Assembly (NCBI RefSeq): GCF_003287275.1
Contig: NZ_QEVW01000001.1
Span: 405,419 to 469,418, forward strand
From: Paenibacillus taichungensis
Lineage (GTDB): Bacteria; Bacillota; Bacilli; Paenibacillales; Paenibacillaceae
Length of the DNA: 64,000 bases
Direction: 5' to 3'
In this document: in pieces, positions 16,225-27,831 of the stretch
How the letters are laid out: each line of letters starts with the position of its first letter
Position numbering within the stretch: position 1 is the first letter of the stretch
Position numbers and translations under genes: made by a program
Notes under the pieces: generated by a model
Databases searched by the model: none
The model's input: only the letters and a program-made list of their open reading frames with translations
Told to the model about the DNA's origin: nothing

Positions 16225-17442
16225 TTAAACTTTAATAGAAGTAACCGCAGTAGCTACTATATCTAGAAGTTCACCAATGGTATTCAGATTGCGATTACGC
16301 TTGATGAGTGCTTTACCGATTGCCAGCGCTTTGCGCTGAGCACGTTCACGTTGTGTTGCATCTTCAATCGTATCGATATCTGCGACATGCGCAAGTCCAA
16401 CAATACGACGGACCATTTTCGCGCCGGCAAAGCCAACAGAATCTCTGAATAATTGTTGTACGTAATGAGCTTCGTATCCAGGTGCCTTAGCCATAGGATC
16501 AACCAGATCTGAAGCCCACAGGCTGCGGAAACGGGATTCGAATTCAGTCCATACGTCACGAACCATATCCAGCAATATCGTTTCACGCTCATGAAGAGCC
16601 ATCTGATCATGGATTCGACCTGGCAGCGAGGCGTAGTGGAGAAGCAGATTAGCAAGCACCGCTCCTACATCAAATCCCATTGGGCCGAAATAGGCAAATT
16701 CGGGATCAATAACTTTTGTGGATTCAGCTGTGACAAAAATACTGCCTGTGTGCAAATCACCATGAAGTAACGCTTGACCATGGGTGAGAAATTTCTCGCG
16801 TAGCAAAGCCACTTCAAGATGGAGTTCTGCATCAGTACGAAGTGCTTCTGCTTCGTCTTCAATGGCAGCCTCATAATTATTTTTCTCCGCAATGCGATAA
16901 GGTTCATCAAAGATCAGATCCTCGGTTATTTTACATTGATCCGGATTGACGAATCTGCCCTGTTTCTCTTTCTTCAGTTGCTGGTTCATGCCAAGATCTG
17001 ACGTGAAAAACAATGTTCTTGCCATGAATTCCCCAATATGTTGTGCAAAAAGAGGATATGTTCCGCCATCGATGAGGCCTTTACGCATAATTACATGATC
17101 ACTTAAATCTTCCATCACGGTTAAGGCGAGATCATCATCATAATGGTACACTTCGGGCACCATTCCCGGACATAGACGATACTCTTCCTGTAGAATTTCC
17201 CGTTCAATTCTGGCACGTACCAGAGACAATGGCCATGATTCTCCGACCACTTTCGCATAAGGAAGAGCTTGTTTGATAATGATACTTTTATCGGAGTTCT
17301 GATCCGTGATATGGAAGACCAAATTCAGATTGCCGTCACCGATCTCACGACATTCCAGTTTCGCATCTGCCGCAAACGGACCCGGTAATGTTTTGGCCAG
17401 TTCGATTGCATCCTGGGGTGTAAAAGGGCGATATTGGGACAA
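16225..17442 (-). CDS. mtnK: Methylthioribose kinase
   Basis: MtnK phosphorylates 5-methylthioribose at C1. Family motifs include [31 protein letters not shown], the catalytic [10 protein letters not shown] and [17 protein letters not shown], and [24 protein letters not shown] start at 17442 is preferred: a GGAGGTGG site lies five bases before it and would otherwise be inside the gene if the ATG at 17457 were used. That gives 405 residues, close to the Bacillus enzyme. It forms an operon with mtnA. In Bacillus this operon is S-box controlled; no S-box consensus is visible here. Confidence 0.93.
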   Translation of the reverse strand: MSQYRPFTPQDAIELAKTLPGPFAADAKLECREIGDGNLNLVFHITDQNSDKSIIIKQALPYAKVVGESWPLSLVRARIEREILQEEYRLCPGMVPEVYHYDDDLALTVMEDLSDHVIMRKGLIDGGTYPLFAQHIGEFMARTLFFTSDLGMNQQLKKEKQGRFVNPDQCKITEDLIFDEPYRIAEKNNYEAAIEDEAEALRTDAELHLEVALLREKFLTHGQALLHGDLHTGSIFVTAESTKVIDPEFAYFGPMGFDVGAVLANLLLHYASLPGRIHDQMALHERETILLDMVRDVWTEFESRFRSLWASDLVDPMAKAPGYEAHYVQQLFRDSVGFAGAKMVRRIVGLAHVADIDTIEDATQRERAQRKALAIGKALIKRNRNLNTIGELLDIVATAVTSIKV

Positions 17443-17548
17443 GAATGCCACCTCCATATATATGAAGAAACAGGAAAACCCACTTCTTTGCTTGGTATAT
17501 GTCAGTATATCGGAAATAACGGTGATTTTGTACCCTTTTTTTGAGACA

Positions 17549-17711
17549 GCCTATACCGGACTTGTTTCGAACTTCGGGTGTACGGGTAAAAACAAATAGG
17601 CCGGACGGTTGATAGAAATACCGCCGACAAGGCTCTCCGCATTAAGGCGGTGCCGAAATGTTAAATCTCTGTCATTCACATTCAGGTCAACCTGAATCAA
17701 GTGAATGTCAG
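17549..17711. other. Structured divergent region between mtnK and dps
   Basis: Three dyads lie close together. First, 17549-17554 plus 17562-17567 pair with 17590-17601 (12 pairs, one 7-base bulge). Second, ACCGCC 17620-17625 pairs with GGCGGT 17646-17651, in competition with CGGT/ACCG (17606-17609/17620-17623). Third, 17669-17679 and 17680-17687 pair with 17701-17711 and 17690-17697, about 18 pairs with one mismatch and a 3-base bulge. None has a T run in either direction, so they are not simple terminators. No known riboswitch consensus recognised. Confidence 0.5.
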
Positions 17712-17742
17712 ACTAATTTTATAATAAAAGGATGGGATTAAG

Positions 17743-18204
17743 ATGGCTACAAAAAACAAAACAAATCAAGCAAAATCGGTGGAACAAGTACTTAATCGTC
17801 AGGTGGCAAACCTGAACGTCCTGTATGTTAAAATCCATAACTATCACTGGTATGTAAAAGGACCTAACTTTTTCACACTGCATGTGAAATTCGAAGAATT
17901 CTACAATGAAGTAACTGTACAAATGGATGAAATCGCTGAACGTATTCTTACGCTCAAAGGCAGCCCTGCGGCTACAATGAAAGAATATCTTGAGCTGTCC
18001 TCTATCCAAGAGGCTGCTGGTGGCGAAGATGCCAACACAATGGTACAGAATCTGATCGAGGATTTTGCTACATTGTCGAACGAGTACCAAGAAGGTATTG
18101 AAGTAGCAGAAGCTGCGGAAGACCAACCGACATCTGATATGCTGACAGGCTTCAAGGCTGATCTGGAGAAACATATGTGGATGCTGCGCTCTTTCTTGGG
18201 CTAA
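17743..18204 (+). CDS. dps: Dps-type DNA-protecting ferritin
   Basis: Dps dodecamers oxidise and store iron and shield DNA in stationary phase or oxidative stress. The 153-residue protein has the family segments VKIHNYHWYVKGPNFFTLH (first ferroxidase His) and FEEFYNEVTVQMDEIAERIL (acidic ferroxidase ligands Asp/Glu), and the C-terminal EKHMWMLRSFLG. The N-terminus is basic (KNKTNQAKS), which could bind DNA. Ribosome-binding site AAGGATGGG. The large dyad just upstream may be involved in its control. Confidence 0.93.
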   Translation: MATKNKTNQAKSVEQVLNRQVANLNVLYVKIHNYHWYVKGPNFFTLHVKFEEFYNEVTVQMDEIAERILTLKGSPAATMKEYLELSSIQEAAGGEDANTMVQNLIEDFATLSNEYQEGIEVAEAAEDQPTSDMLTGFKADLEKHMWMLRSFLG

Positions 18205-18331
18205 TTCCACTCTCACTTACCGAGTTTGCTGCCTTATAAAACATACATTTACTTCAACCTAACTTTCACGTTGTCAGGATAGCGCCAAGCGTCTATACTG
18301 CTGACAAGACTGACTTGGGGAGGAGAACGTT

Positions 18332-18907
18332 ATGATAGGCACAACGATACCGGCATTAAAAGAATGGGCCTCCGCAATCAAAGCACTGGAAACGGGTCGC
18401 CAGGTTATGGTGATGCGCAAAGGTGGGATTGTGGAGGAAACCAGACGTTTTGAGTTGAAAAGTCCAGCGTTCTATCTGTATCCGACTTATGAACATCAGC
18501 GTAAAGAACTGATAAAGTCCTCTGATCATTTCTATGTTGAGGAATCACTGGCCGAATGGGTGCCTGAAGCTTCGACGATCCGTCTCACAGCATATGCTGA
18601 AGTGACACAGGATTTGGAGATCAGAGATCAGGAGATGCTGGATCGACTTCTTGACTTTCATATGTGGACTGCGGATTTTGCCGAAGACCGCCTAAAGTGG
18701 AAACGCAAAGATCCCCTCCATGTATTGATACTCCGAGTGTACCGTTTGAAGGAACCGATGGAGATTCCAGTATTACCTGAATATAACGGATGCCGTTCTT
18801 GGATTTCCATTCCGAATGGTCCGGTGCCGCGCGAAATGACGCCGGTGGTGGACGTTGCGGATTTTGACGAACAGGTACAGAAGATTAACGAGACGCTCAA
18901 AATGTAA
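18332..18907 (+). CDS. DUF1802 family protein
   Basis: The 191-residue product starts with IPALKEWASAIKALETGRQVMVMRKGGI, and the YLYPTYEHQRKELIK segment follows; both are typical of DUF1802 proteins. Function is not known to me. Ribosome-binding site GGGAGGAGA. It is followed by its own terminator (18921-18955). Confidence 0.85.
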   Translation: MIGTTIPALKEWASAIKALETGRQVMVMRKGGIVEETRRFELKSPAFYLYPTYEHQRKELIKSSDHFYVEESLAEWVPEASTIRLTAYAEVTQDLEIRDQEMLDRLLDFHMWTADFAEDRLKWKRKDPLHVLILRVYRLKEPMEIPVLPEYNGCRSWISIPNGPVPREMTPVVDVADFDEQVQKINETLKM

Positions 18908-18920
18908 TGTTATTTATCGG

Positions 18921-18955
18921 AAGGACTTGTCCATGATATGGATAGGTCCTTTTTC
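18921..18955 (+). terminator. Terminator of the DUF1802 gene
   Basis: AAGGACTTGTCCA pairs with TGGATAGGTCCTT (one mismatch or wobble inside) and is followed by TTTTT. Confidence 0.8.
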
Positions 18956-19115
18956 GGTTGATAGGATCAGATTTGATAAAAGGTTGAATTCCTGTGATTT
19001 TTCTCACTGTCTATTTATGACGAAGAAGTTTTGTCATTTGATTCAATCTGGCTTTTATTATAGAATCAGATAGAATAATGTTTCCTGTAAGGGACAAGAG
19101 TTCTTAGGAAATGAC

Positions 19116-19161
19116 TTGATAATCATTGAGAATCAGTTTAGAATTATTCTAAAGTGATTCT
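19116..19161 (+). promoter_or_regulatory. suf promoter overlapped by a 33-bp Fur/PerR-like dyad
   Basis: TTGATA (19116-19121) and TAGAAT (19139-19144) with a 17-base spacer form a good sigma-A promoter. The -10 lies inside TTAGAAT-T-ATTCTAA (19138-19152), a perfect 7-1-7 dyad of the Fur/PerR type, extended to 19129-19161 with 15 of 16 arm positions matching. Binding here would block the promoter, so iron- or peroxide-linked repression of suf is predicted. Confidence 0.65.
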
Positions 19162-19278
19162 TGCTTTGGAGATTGGAGTACAGGAGAAATTCAGGGGAAG
19201 CCCTGTTCAGATATTAATAGGTGCTTTTTCGTTTTCGACAGTAAACATCAATTTAATCAATGGAGGGAAACAATACAC

Positions 19279-20061
19279 ATGGCTACGAATTTCGTCATTG
19301 AAGGTCTGAAAGCGACGATCGAAGGTAAGGAAATCCTGAAAGGCATCAACCTGGAAATGAAAGGTGGAGAAATCCACGCAATCATGGGTCCGAACGGAAC
19401 TGGTAAATCAACACTGGCTTCTGCACTTATGGGGCACCCTAAATATGAAGTAACAGACGGTACGATTACACTTGATGGTGAGGATGTACTGGATATGGCT
19501 GTAGACGAGCGCGCTCGTGCTGGTCTGTTCCTGGCTATGCAATACCCGAGTGAAATTGCTGGTGTAACGAATTCCGACTTCCTGCGTAGCGCAATCAACG
19601 CACGTCGTGGTGAAGGCAACGAGATCTCTCTGATCAAGTTCATTCGCCAAATGGAAGGTAAAATGAAAGAACTCGACATGAATCCTGAATTTGCTCACCG
19701 TTACCTGAATGAAGGTTTCTCCGGTGGTGAGAAAAAACGGAACGAGATTCTGCAAATGATGCTGCTTGATCCAAAAATCGTAGTACTCGATGAAATTGAC
19801 TCCGGTCTGGATATCGATGCTCTGAAAATCGTGGCAAACGGTGTAAACGCAATGAAGAGCGAAGATCGCGGCTTCCTGATCATCACTCACTACCAACGCC
19901 TGTTGAACTACATTACTCCTGACTATGTACACGTAATGATGCAAGGTCGTATCGTGAAGTCTGGTGGACCTGAACTGGCACACCGTCTTGAGGCTGAAGG
20001 ATATGACTGGGTTAAGGAAGAGCTGGGAATCACAGACGAAACTGTAGGTCAAGAAGCGTAA
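19279..20061 (+). CDS. sufC: Fe-S cluster assembly ATPase SufC
   Basis: SufC is the ABC-type ATPase of the SufBCD scaffold complex. The 260-residue protein has Walker A GPNGTGKST (about 39-47), the signature FSGGEKKR and Walker B IVVLDEIDSGLDIDA. It has no membrane domain, as usual for SufC. It is the first gene of sufCDSUB, and its ATG follows a GGAGGG site. Confidence 0.97.
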   Translation: MATNFVIEGLKATIEGKEILKGINLEMKGGEIHAIMGPNGTGKSTLASALMGHPKYEVTDGTITLDGEDVLDMAVDERARAGLFLAMQYPSEIAGVTNSDFLRSAINARRGEGNEISLIKFIRQMEGKMKELDMNPEFAHRYLNEGFSGGEKKRNEILQMMLLDPKIVVLDEIDSGLDIDALKIVANGVNAMKSEDRGFLIITHYQRLLNYITPDYVHVMMQGRIVKSGGPELAHRLEAEGYDWVKEELGITDETVGQEA

Positions 20062-20085
20062 AGACAAAACGGAGGAGGATAATCA

Positions 20086-23028
<2,943 letters not shown>

Positions 23029-23048
23029 CGATAGGGAGGTAGAGCAAG

Positions 23049-24446
23049 ATGGCTAAAAAAGCACCAGAAATGGAAGAGTATAAATACGGTTTTCGCGACG
23101 AACACAAATCCATCTTTCAAACCGGTAAAGGTCTGACTGCAGAAGTCGTAACGGAGATTTCCAAAATCAAGAACGAACCGGAATGGATGTTGGAATTCCG
23201 TTTGAAATCCCTGAAACAATTCGAAAAAATGCCGATGCCTAAATGGGGCGGAGATCTCGACGGATTGGATTTCAACGATATTCAGTACTATGTTCGTCCT
23301 TCTGAAAAACAAGGGAAAACATGGGAAGAGGTACCTTCCGAAATCAAGGAAACTTTTGATAAACTGGGTATCCCTGAAGCGGAGCAAAAATTCCTCGCAG
23401 GTGTATCGGCTCAATATGAGTCCGAGGTTGTATACCACAACATGCAAAAAGAATTGGAAGATCAGGGCGTAATCTTCATGGATACGGATACTGCACTTCG
23501 AGAGCATCCAGAAATCTTGCGTGAATATTTCGCAACTGTTATTCCACCAGCAGACAACAAATTTGCTGCATTGAATAGTGCCGTTTGGTCCGGAGGAAGC
23601 TTCATCTACGTACCTAAAGGCGTAAAATGTGAAGTACCTCTACAAGCCTATTTCCGGATTAACTCCGAAAATATGGGACAATTCGAGCGTACACTCATCA
23701 TTGCAGACGAAGACAGCTTCGTTCACTATGTAGAGGGCTGTACAGCTCCAATCTACAGCACAAACTCACTGCACAGTGCGGTTGTTGAGATCATCTGTAA
23801 GAAAAATGCCCGTGTTCGTTACACAACGATTCAAAACTGGGCACCAAACATCTACAACCTGGTTACCAAACGTGCTGTTGCTGAAGAAAACGCAACGATG
23901 GAATGGGTTGATGGCAACATCGGTTCCAAACTGACGATGAAATATCCAGCAGTTGTTCTGAAAGGCCGCGGAGCTAAAGGTTCGGTTCTGTCCATCGCTG
24001 TAGCTGGTAAAAATCAGCATCAGGATGCAGGCGCGAAAATGATTCACTTGGCTCCAGATACAACATCAACGATTGTATCCAAGTCGATCAGTAAACATGG
24101 TGGTAAAGTAACTTACCGTGGTCTGGCTTCCTTTGGTCGCCAAGCGGAAGGTGCAAAATCCAATATCAAATGTGATACACTCATTCTGGATAATGAGTCC
24201 ACATCCGATACCATTCCTTACAATGAAATCATGAATGATAACATCATGCTGGAGCATGAAGCTACGGTATCCAAAGTGTCCGAAGATCAACTCTTCTACC
24301 TGATGAGCCGTGGTTTGACTGATGCAGAAGCAACACAGATGATCATCATGGGCTTTATTGAACCGTTCACGAAGGAACTGCCGATGGAATATGCGGTAGA
24401 GATGAACAGATTGATTAAATTCGAAATGGAAGGGTCTATTGGTTAA
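23049..24446 (+). CDS. sufB: Fe-S cluster assembly protein SufB
   Basis: SufB is the scaffold subunit on which the cluster is built. The 465-residue length is standard. Diagnostic segments are [13 protein letters not shown] at the N-terminus, [33 protein letters not shown], the VEGCTAPIY cysteine region and the C-terminal [20 protein letters not shown]. It closes the suf operon before a strong terminator. Confidence 0.97.
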   Translation: MAKKAPEMEEYKYGFRDEHKSIFQTGKGLTAEVVTEISKIKNEPEWMLEFRLKSLKQFEKMPMPKWGGDLDGLDFNDIQYYVRPSEKQGKTWEEVPSEIKETFDKLGIPEAEQKFLAGVSAQYESEVVYHNMQKELEDQGVIFMDTDTALREHPEILREYFATVIPPADNKFAALNSAVWSGGSFIYVPKGVKCEVPLQAYFRINSENMGQFERTLIIADEDSFVHYVEGCTAPIYSTNSLHSAVVEIICKKNARVRYTTIQNWAPNIYNLVTKRAVAEENATMEWVDGNIGSKLTMKYPAVVLKGRGAKGSVLSIAVAGKNQHQDAGAKMIHLAPDTTSTIVSKSISKHGGKVTYRGLASFGRQAEGAKSNIKCDTLILDNESTSDTIPYNEIMNDNIMLEHEATVSKVSEDQLFYLMSRGLTDAEATQMIIMGFIEPFTKELPMEYAVEMNRLIKFEMEGSIG

Positions 24447-24540
24447 TCCAACTGCCCTTGCACGTTTCAAAACGTCGATTCTGATTGTGGCGAAGTTATG
24501 CTGTATCAGTTTCACGCGACCTATATAGAGAATCAAAAAA

Positions 24541-24572
24541 GATCGAGGGAGTTTATCCCTCGATCTTTTTTT
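24541..24572 (+). terminator. Terminator of the suf operon
   Basis: GATCGAGGGA pairs with TCCCTCGATC (10 perfect pairs, 5-base loop), followed by seven T. Confidence 0.95.
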
Positions 24573-24690
24573 ATTGCAGTAGAAACACACTTGAATGCTC
24601 TATCCCGGGTTTATTTGTAATAATATATGATCAATAGCACAAGCCATTTACTAGATTTAAGCATCTAATGATAGAAAAGGATGTGAATAC

Positions 24691-25410
24691 ATGAGCATAA
24701 ATCCGTTTAAGGGATATCGGGTTACAAGTTCATTTGGCTACCGAATCCATCCTATTTCTGGCGGTCAGACATTTCATCGCGGAATCGATCTCGTCACAGA
24801 GCCATGGAATGGGCCCATACATGCATTTATGGACGGGACTGTACGCTTTGCTTCAGAAGGTGCTACAGGCTCAGGATTCGGTGGCTACGGGCTTACGGTT
24901 GCGGTGCAGGATCATAGGGGCTACTTGCATTGTTATGCTCACCTTTCCCGAATTGCAGTAAAAGTTGGGCAGCAAGTGAAACAAGGACAGCTTCTTGGTA
25001 ATCAGGGAAGTACAGGCGAAAGCACGGGTCCGCATGTGCATTATGAGGTACGCAAAACTAGCTCCCCTTCGTATGGATACACGGCTAGTGAAAGTGGTGT
25101 TGTTGATCCAGGAATCTACTTGCAATCTGAATATAGTTCAACGGTTGAAGGACAGGAGGGAACCCCAATGACGACGGAGGAGAGAGAGCGGTTAACAGCG
25201 ATTGAGAAGATGCTGGAATCCCAGTCGGCCTGGATTCAGCAGCAGAAAAACATTTCAAGTATGGCTTGTCCGTCCTGGGCTGAGGAAGCTTATCATTATT
25301 ACCAATCGTATATAAATAACGAGACAGGCAGTTATGACTTTTGGAGATTGCTTGTCATCATGTATCGTAAGGAGAAGGGCATTAAGGTCTCTTCCACCTC
25401 CTCAAGTTAA
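24691..25410 (+). CDS. M23 (LytM-type) peptidase without signal peptide
   Basis: This is predicted to cut cross-bridges in peptidoglycan. Residues 5-150 form the LytM domain: RVTSSFGYRIHPISGG, FHRGIDL (zinc His and Asp) and GPHVHYEVR (catalytic and zinc His). The last 80 residues start with a helical TTEERERLTAIEKML segment and continue with WAEEAYHYYQSY, of no family I know. There is no signal peptide or membrane segment, so a lysis-dependent, sporulation or phage-derived endolysin role is more likely than routine secretion. No other phage gene is nearby. Confidence 0.8.
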   Translation: MSINPFKGYRVTSSFGYRIHPISGGQTFHRGIDLVTEPWNGPIHAFMDGTVRFASEGATGSGFGGYGLTVAVQDHRGYLHCYAHLSRIAVKVGQQVKQGQLLGNQGSTGESTGPHVHYEVRKTSSPSYGYTASESGVVDPGIYLQSEYSSTVEGQEGTPMTTEERERLTAIEKMLESQSAWIQQQKNISSMACPSWAEEAYHYYQSYINNETGSYDFWRLLVIMYRKEKGIKVSSTSSS

Positions 25411-25518
25411 CTGGCAAAGCAGGCAGACAACCATTTATTGAATGTTGCCAGTTCGCCCGGTTCATCCAAACGCAAACGTCATATGTTAGGGTATACCTGA
25501 TGAAGAGGAGGCAATCAC

Positions 25519-25650
25519 ATGAGCGAAGTTGGATATGGCTGTGGTGGCAATGTAGGCGGCGTAGGCGGATACAATATGTTCACCAACACAGGTGCGATCT
25601 TGGTACTGTTCATTCTGTTGGTTATCATCACTAAAGCATTCTGCGTTTAA
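25519..25650 (+). CDS. YjcZ/SscA-type small sporulation protein
   Basis: A 43-residue protein with a GAGG(AGG) site eight bases before the ATG. The first 20 residues are Gly-rich with one Cys. The rest is a single hydrophobic helix (GAILVLFILLVIITKAF) ending in Cys-Val. This is the YjcZ family layout, whose members include the Bacillus spore-assembly factor SscA. It is followed by a strong terminator. Probably expressed during sporulation, by family analogy. Confidence 0.88.
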   Translation: MSEVGYGCGGNVGGVGGYNMFTNTGAILVLFILLVIITKAFCV

Positions 25651-25673
25651 TTGGATAAAAACGAATAAGAATA

Positions 25674-25707
25674 AAAAAAGGGATGCCTTAGTGGCTCCCT
25701 TTTTTTA
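25674..25707. terminator. Terminator after the YjcZ-type gene
   Basis: An A run, then AAAGGGATGCC/GGCTCCCTTT (one mismatch), then seven T: a bidirectional hairpin between convergent genes. Confidence 0.9.
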
Positions 25708-25790
25708 CTTGTAAAGCATGTACACGTATGACATGTTCTCTTGAACTTGGATTGCTCTAACTGCTGCAGCACATACCTGAATGCTAATGC

Positions 25791-26840
25791 TTACTGGATA
25801 TAAATTTCAACGATAGCTACATCTCTTTCCTTCGCTAAATCAATGAAGGTTGTAGAGGTTTGAACGAGTGGGCGGAAGTAATCCGCGGGGTTGTTCAAGA
25901 CAATTAGACCGGTTTCGCCTGTCGTGAGCAAAACCCTTTTGCCAATAAAATTGGGTAGCATATGTTTGATGAGTTCCTGCGTAACTTCAGCATTCAACTG
26001 ACCGAAGCTGAGGCTGTATAATTCGCATAGCACGGAGATTAGTTCCTGCTTGGTCTGATACACCCGAGTGGTCGTCATCGCGCTGTAAACATCGGCTACA
26101 GCCGTTATACGGGCAAATGGATGAATCTCGTCCCCTTTCAGTCCGTAAGGGTAGCCGCTTCCATCCTCACGCTCATGATGCTGGAGGGCAACGGTTGCAA
26201 GGATCTCGTCCTGTGTGGACTCTTTAACAATCTCATAACCATATAACGTATGTTTCTTCATTTCTTCGAATTCTTCGGGCGTTAACTTGCCCGGCTTATG
26301 TAAAATTTCAGAAGGAATCTTGGACTTGCCAATATCGTGAAGATATCCTGCTTTGGCTACAGTTAGACACTCCTCAGGGTTGTAACCCATCCAGCCGGCG
26401 ATATAAAAAGCGAGCATTCCGACTTGTAAGGAATGGTTGTAGGTGTAGTCGTTATCTCCGTCAAGCATCAGCAGCAAGGAGACAACGTCCTTTTGTTTTT
26501 CAAGCTGTCCCGTTAAAGTTATCAAAATTTCATCGACCTGAGTCTCATCAATAAAACCCTTCTCCATCGCTTGTTCAAATAGAGATTCTGTACCTTTGAT
26601 CGTATCGTTAAACAGATTAGTTAACAGACGGGTTTGATCGGAAGGTAAGGTTTGTGCATCAGAGTGTAGGTCAGATGTTGTATGTTCTACATCTGCGTAA
26701 TCGATTCCGTGCTGCAGCAGCTTGGCAATATCATCGTCGCTGAGTGTGGAACCTTTCATCAGCATGTGGAGACCCGAACTGTTGTACACATCATTTTTTA
26801 ACAGGTCGCCAGTTTTAAGATCAGTAACATGCACTCTCAC
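25791..26840 (-). CDS. HD-GYP domain protein (cyclic dinucleotide phosphodiesterase-like)
   Basis: HD-GYP proteins usually hydrolyse cyclic di-GMP. The product is 349 residues from the GTG at 26840, preceded by AAAGGTGG. An upstream in-frame ATG at 26936 would add a hydrophobic but AT-rich artefact and is rejected, because the paralogue at 29332 begins in the same way. The N-terminal domain (about 1-110) is of unknown type. The catalytic domain carries HDIGKSKIP, KHTLYGYEI, LQHHEREDGSGYPYGLKG and ADVYSAMTTTRVY, so metal-binding residues are intact. Confidence 0.88.
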   Translation of the reverse strand: MRVHVTDLKTGDLLKNDVYNSSGLHMLMKGSTLSDDDIAKLLQHGIDYADVEHTTSDLHSDAQTLPSDQTRLLTNLFNDTIKGTESLFEQAMEKGFIDETQVDEILITLTGQLEKQKDVVSLLLMLDGDNDYTYNHSLQVGMLAFYIAGWMGYNPEECLTVAKAGYLHDIGKSKIPSEILHKPGKLTPEEFEEMKKHTLYGYEIVKESTQDEILATVALQHHEREDGSGYPYGLKGDEIHPFARITAVADVYSAMTTTRVYQTKQELISVLCELYSLSFGQLNAEVTQELIKHMLPNFIGKRVLLTTGETGLIVLNNPADYFRPLVQTSTTFIDLAKERDVAIVEIYIQ

Positions 26841-26964
26841 GTATAAACCACCTTTTCCTCGACTAATATCGACACATATGATTATAATAACAAGAAAAAA
26901 ATGGGTTGACAACGACTTATTTACTAATTTAATCACCCGTTGAACAGGTCGAATGACTAGTTAA

Positions 26965-27711
26965 TTAATTGTCTGTGGGGTTCCAGGGTCCTATTTGATG
27001 ACCTTTCCACTCGGAACCATCTTCCCATATTTCTTTTTTCCAGATGGGTACATTCTGTTTGAGTCTTTCAATCGCGTAACGGCTTGCGTCGTAACAATCA
27101 CTGCGATGAGGGGAGGAAACGGCAATAACGACGCTGATCTCTGCTACGTCTACCTTCCCAATCCGATGGCTAATCGCACATTTTACGCCTGGCCAGCGTT
27201 CATTGATTTCATTACCGATAGCTGCCATCTGAGAAAGTGCCATGGGTACATAAGCCTCATATTCAAGATGAACCGTTCGTTGCTGCCCAGTCATTTCACG
27301 GGTGGTGCCAACAAAGGTAAGGGCTGCTCCATGGTTTGCAGTGATGACGAGCTCCGTTGTAGCTTCCACGGACAGTGGAGAGTGGGTGATCAGGAATAAT
27401 CCATCATCCGTGCGATGCTCAGGGTGGGATGAACGATGTCCCTCTCCATTCAAGTGGGTACCATCACCTCCCGATACAGGAGGAATTAAGGCGAGTTCAT
27501 CCTGGGCCTTTATAATAATATCGGCAGAAGCATACTGCTGGTTTACTGCCAGAAAAGAAACACGTATTTGATCAGCCGCTTCAGGATAAGCAAGGCCCAG
27601 TTTTTCTTTTAATTGTACAGGAGTTGGATTCGTTCCAGGGTATTCATATTCAAGCAGGGATGTGCCCAGACGTTCAGCGATTCCTGCAAATAGTTGAATT
27701 GTTAATTTCAT
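26965..27711 (-). CDS. Fused molybdopterin synthase, MoaD-MoaE
   Basis: Molybdopterin synthase adds dithiolene sulfur to precursor Z; MoaD carries sulfur on a C-terminal Gly-Gly thiocarboxylate and MoaE is catalytic. Here both are in one 248-residue protein. Residues 1-82 are MoaD-like, ending PPVSGG at 77-82. A polar linker of about 20 residues with several His follows. Residues 103-248 are MoaE-like, with FVGTTRE, LEYEAYVPMA, SHRIGKVDVAEISVVIAVSSPHR and the catalytic-lysine region PIWKKE. Because MoaD must end in Gly-Gly to work, cleavage after residue 82 is expected, as described for mycobacterial MoaX. It stands apart from any other moa gene in view. Confidence 0.9.
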   Translation of the reverse strand: MKLTIQLFAGIAERLGTSLLEYEYPGTNPTPVQLKEKLGLAYPEAADQIRVSFLAVNQQYASADIIIKAQDELALIPPVSGGDGTHLNGEGHRSSHPEHRTDDGLFLITHSPLSVEATTELVITANHGAALTFVGTTREMTGQQRTVHLEYEAYVPMALSQMAAIGNEINERWPGVKCAISHRIGKVDVAEISVVIAVSSPHRSDCYDASRYAIERLKQNVPIWKKEIWEDGSEWKGHQIGPWNPTDN

Positions 27712-27831
27712 GGAAATTACTCACCTCTTTTTAATCTCTAAACCCTATAAATATATCATAACGACGCGGAAAATGTTATGCTTATCCATTAGAGGAATGT
27801 ACGTTATCGACGATAAGAGGGAGGCGGTGTG

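Larger units (their letters stand above)
18908..19278 (+). other. Intergenic region upstream of the suf operon
   Basis: It holds a terminator for the preceding gene (18921-18955, AAGGAC...GTCCTT then TTTTT) and the suf promoter-operator described separately. A second possible promoter is TTGATT near 19040 with TATAGA about 15 bases downstream. No gene is seen. Confidence 0.6.

Noticed and set aside
17443..17742. SAM (S-box) riboswitch upstream of mtnK, or T-box-like AAGGCGGTGCCG near 17644
   Set aside because: No S-box core (GAGGG...GGCAACC pattern) on the minus strand, and the T-box resemblance lacks the conserved AGGGTGG-ACCGCG sequence and a terminator.
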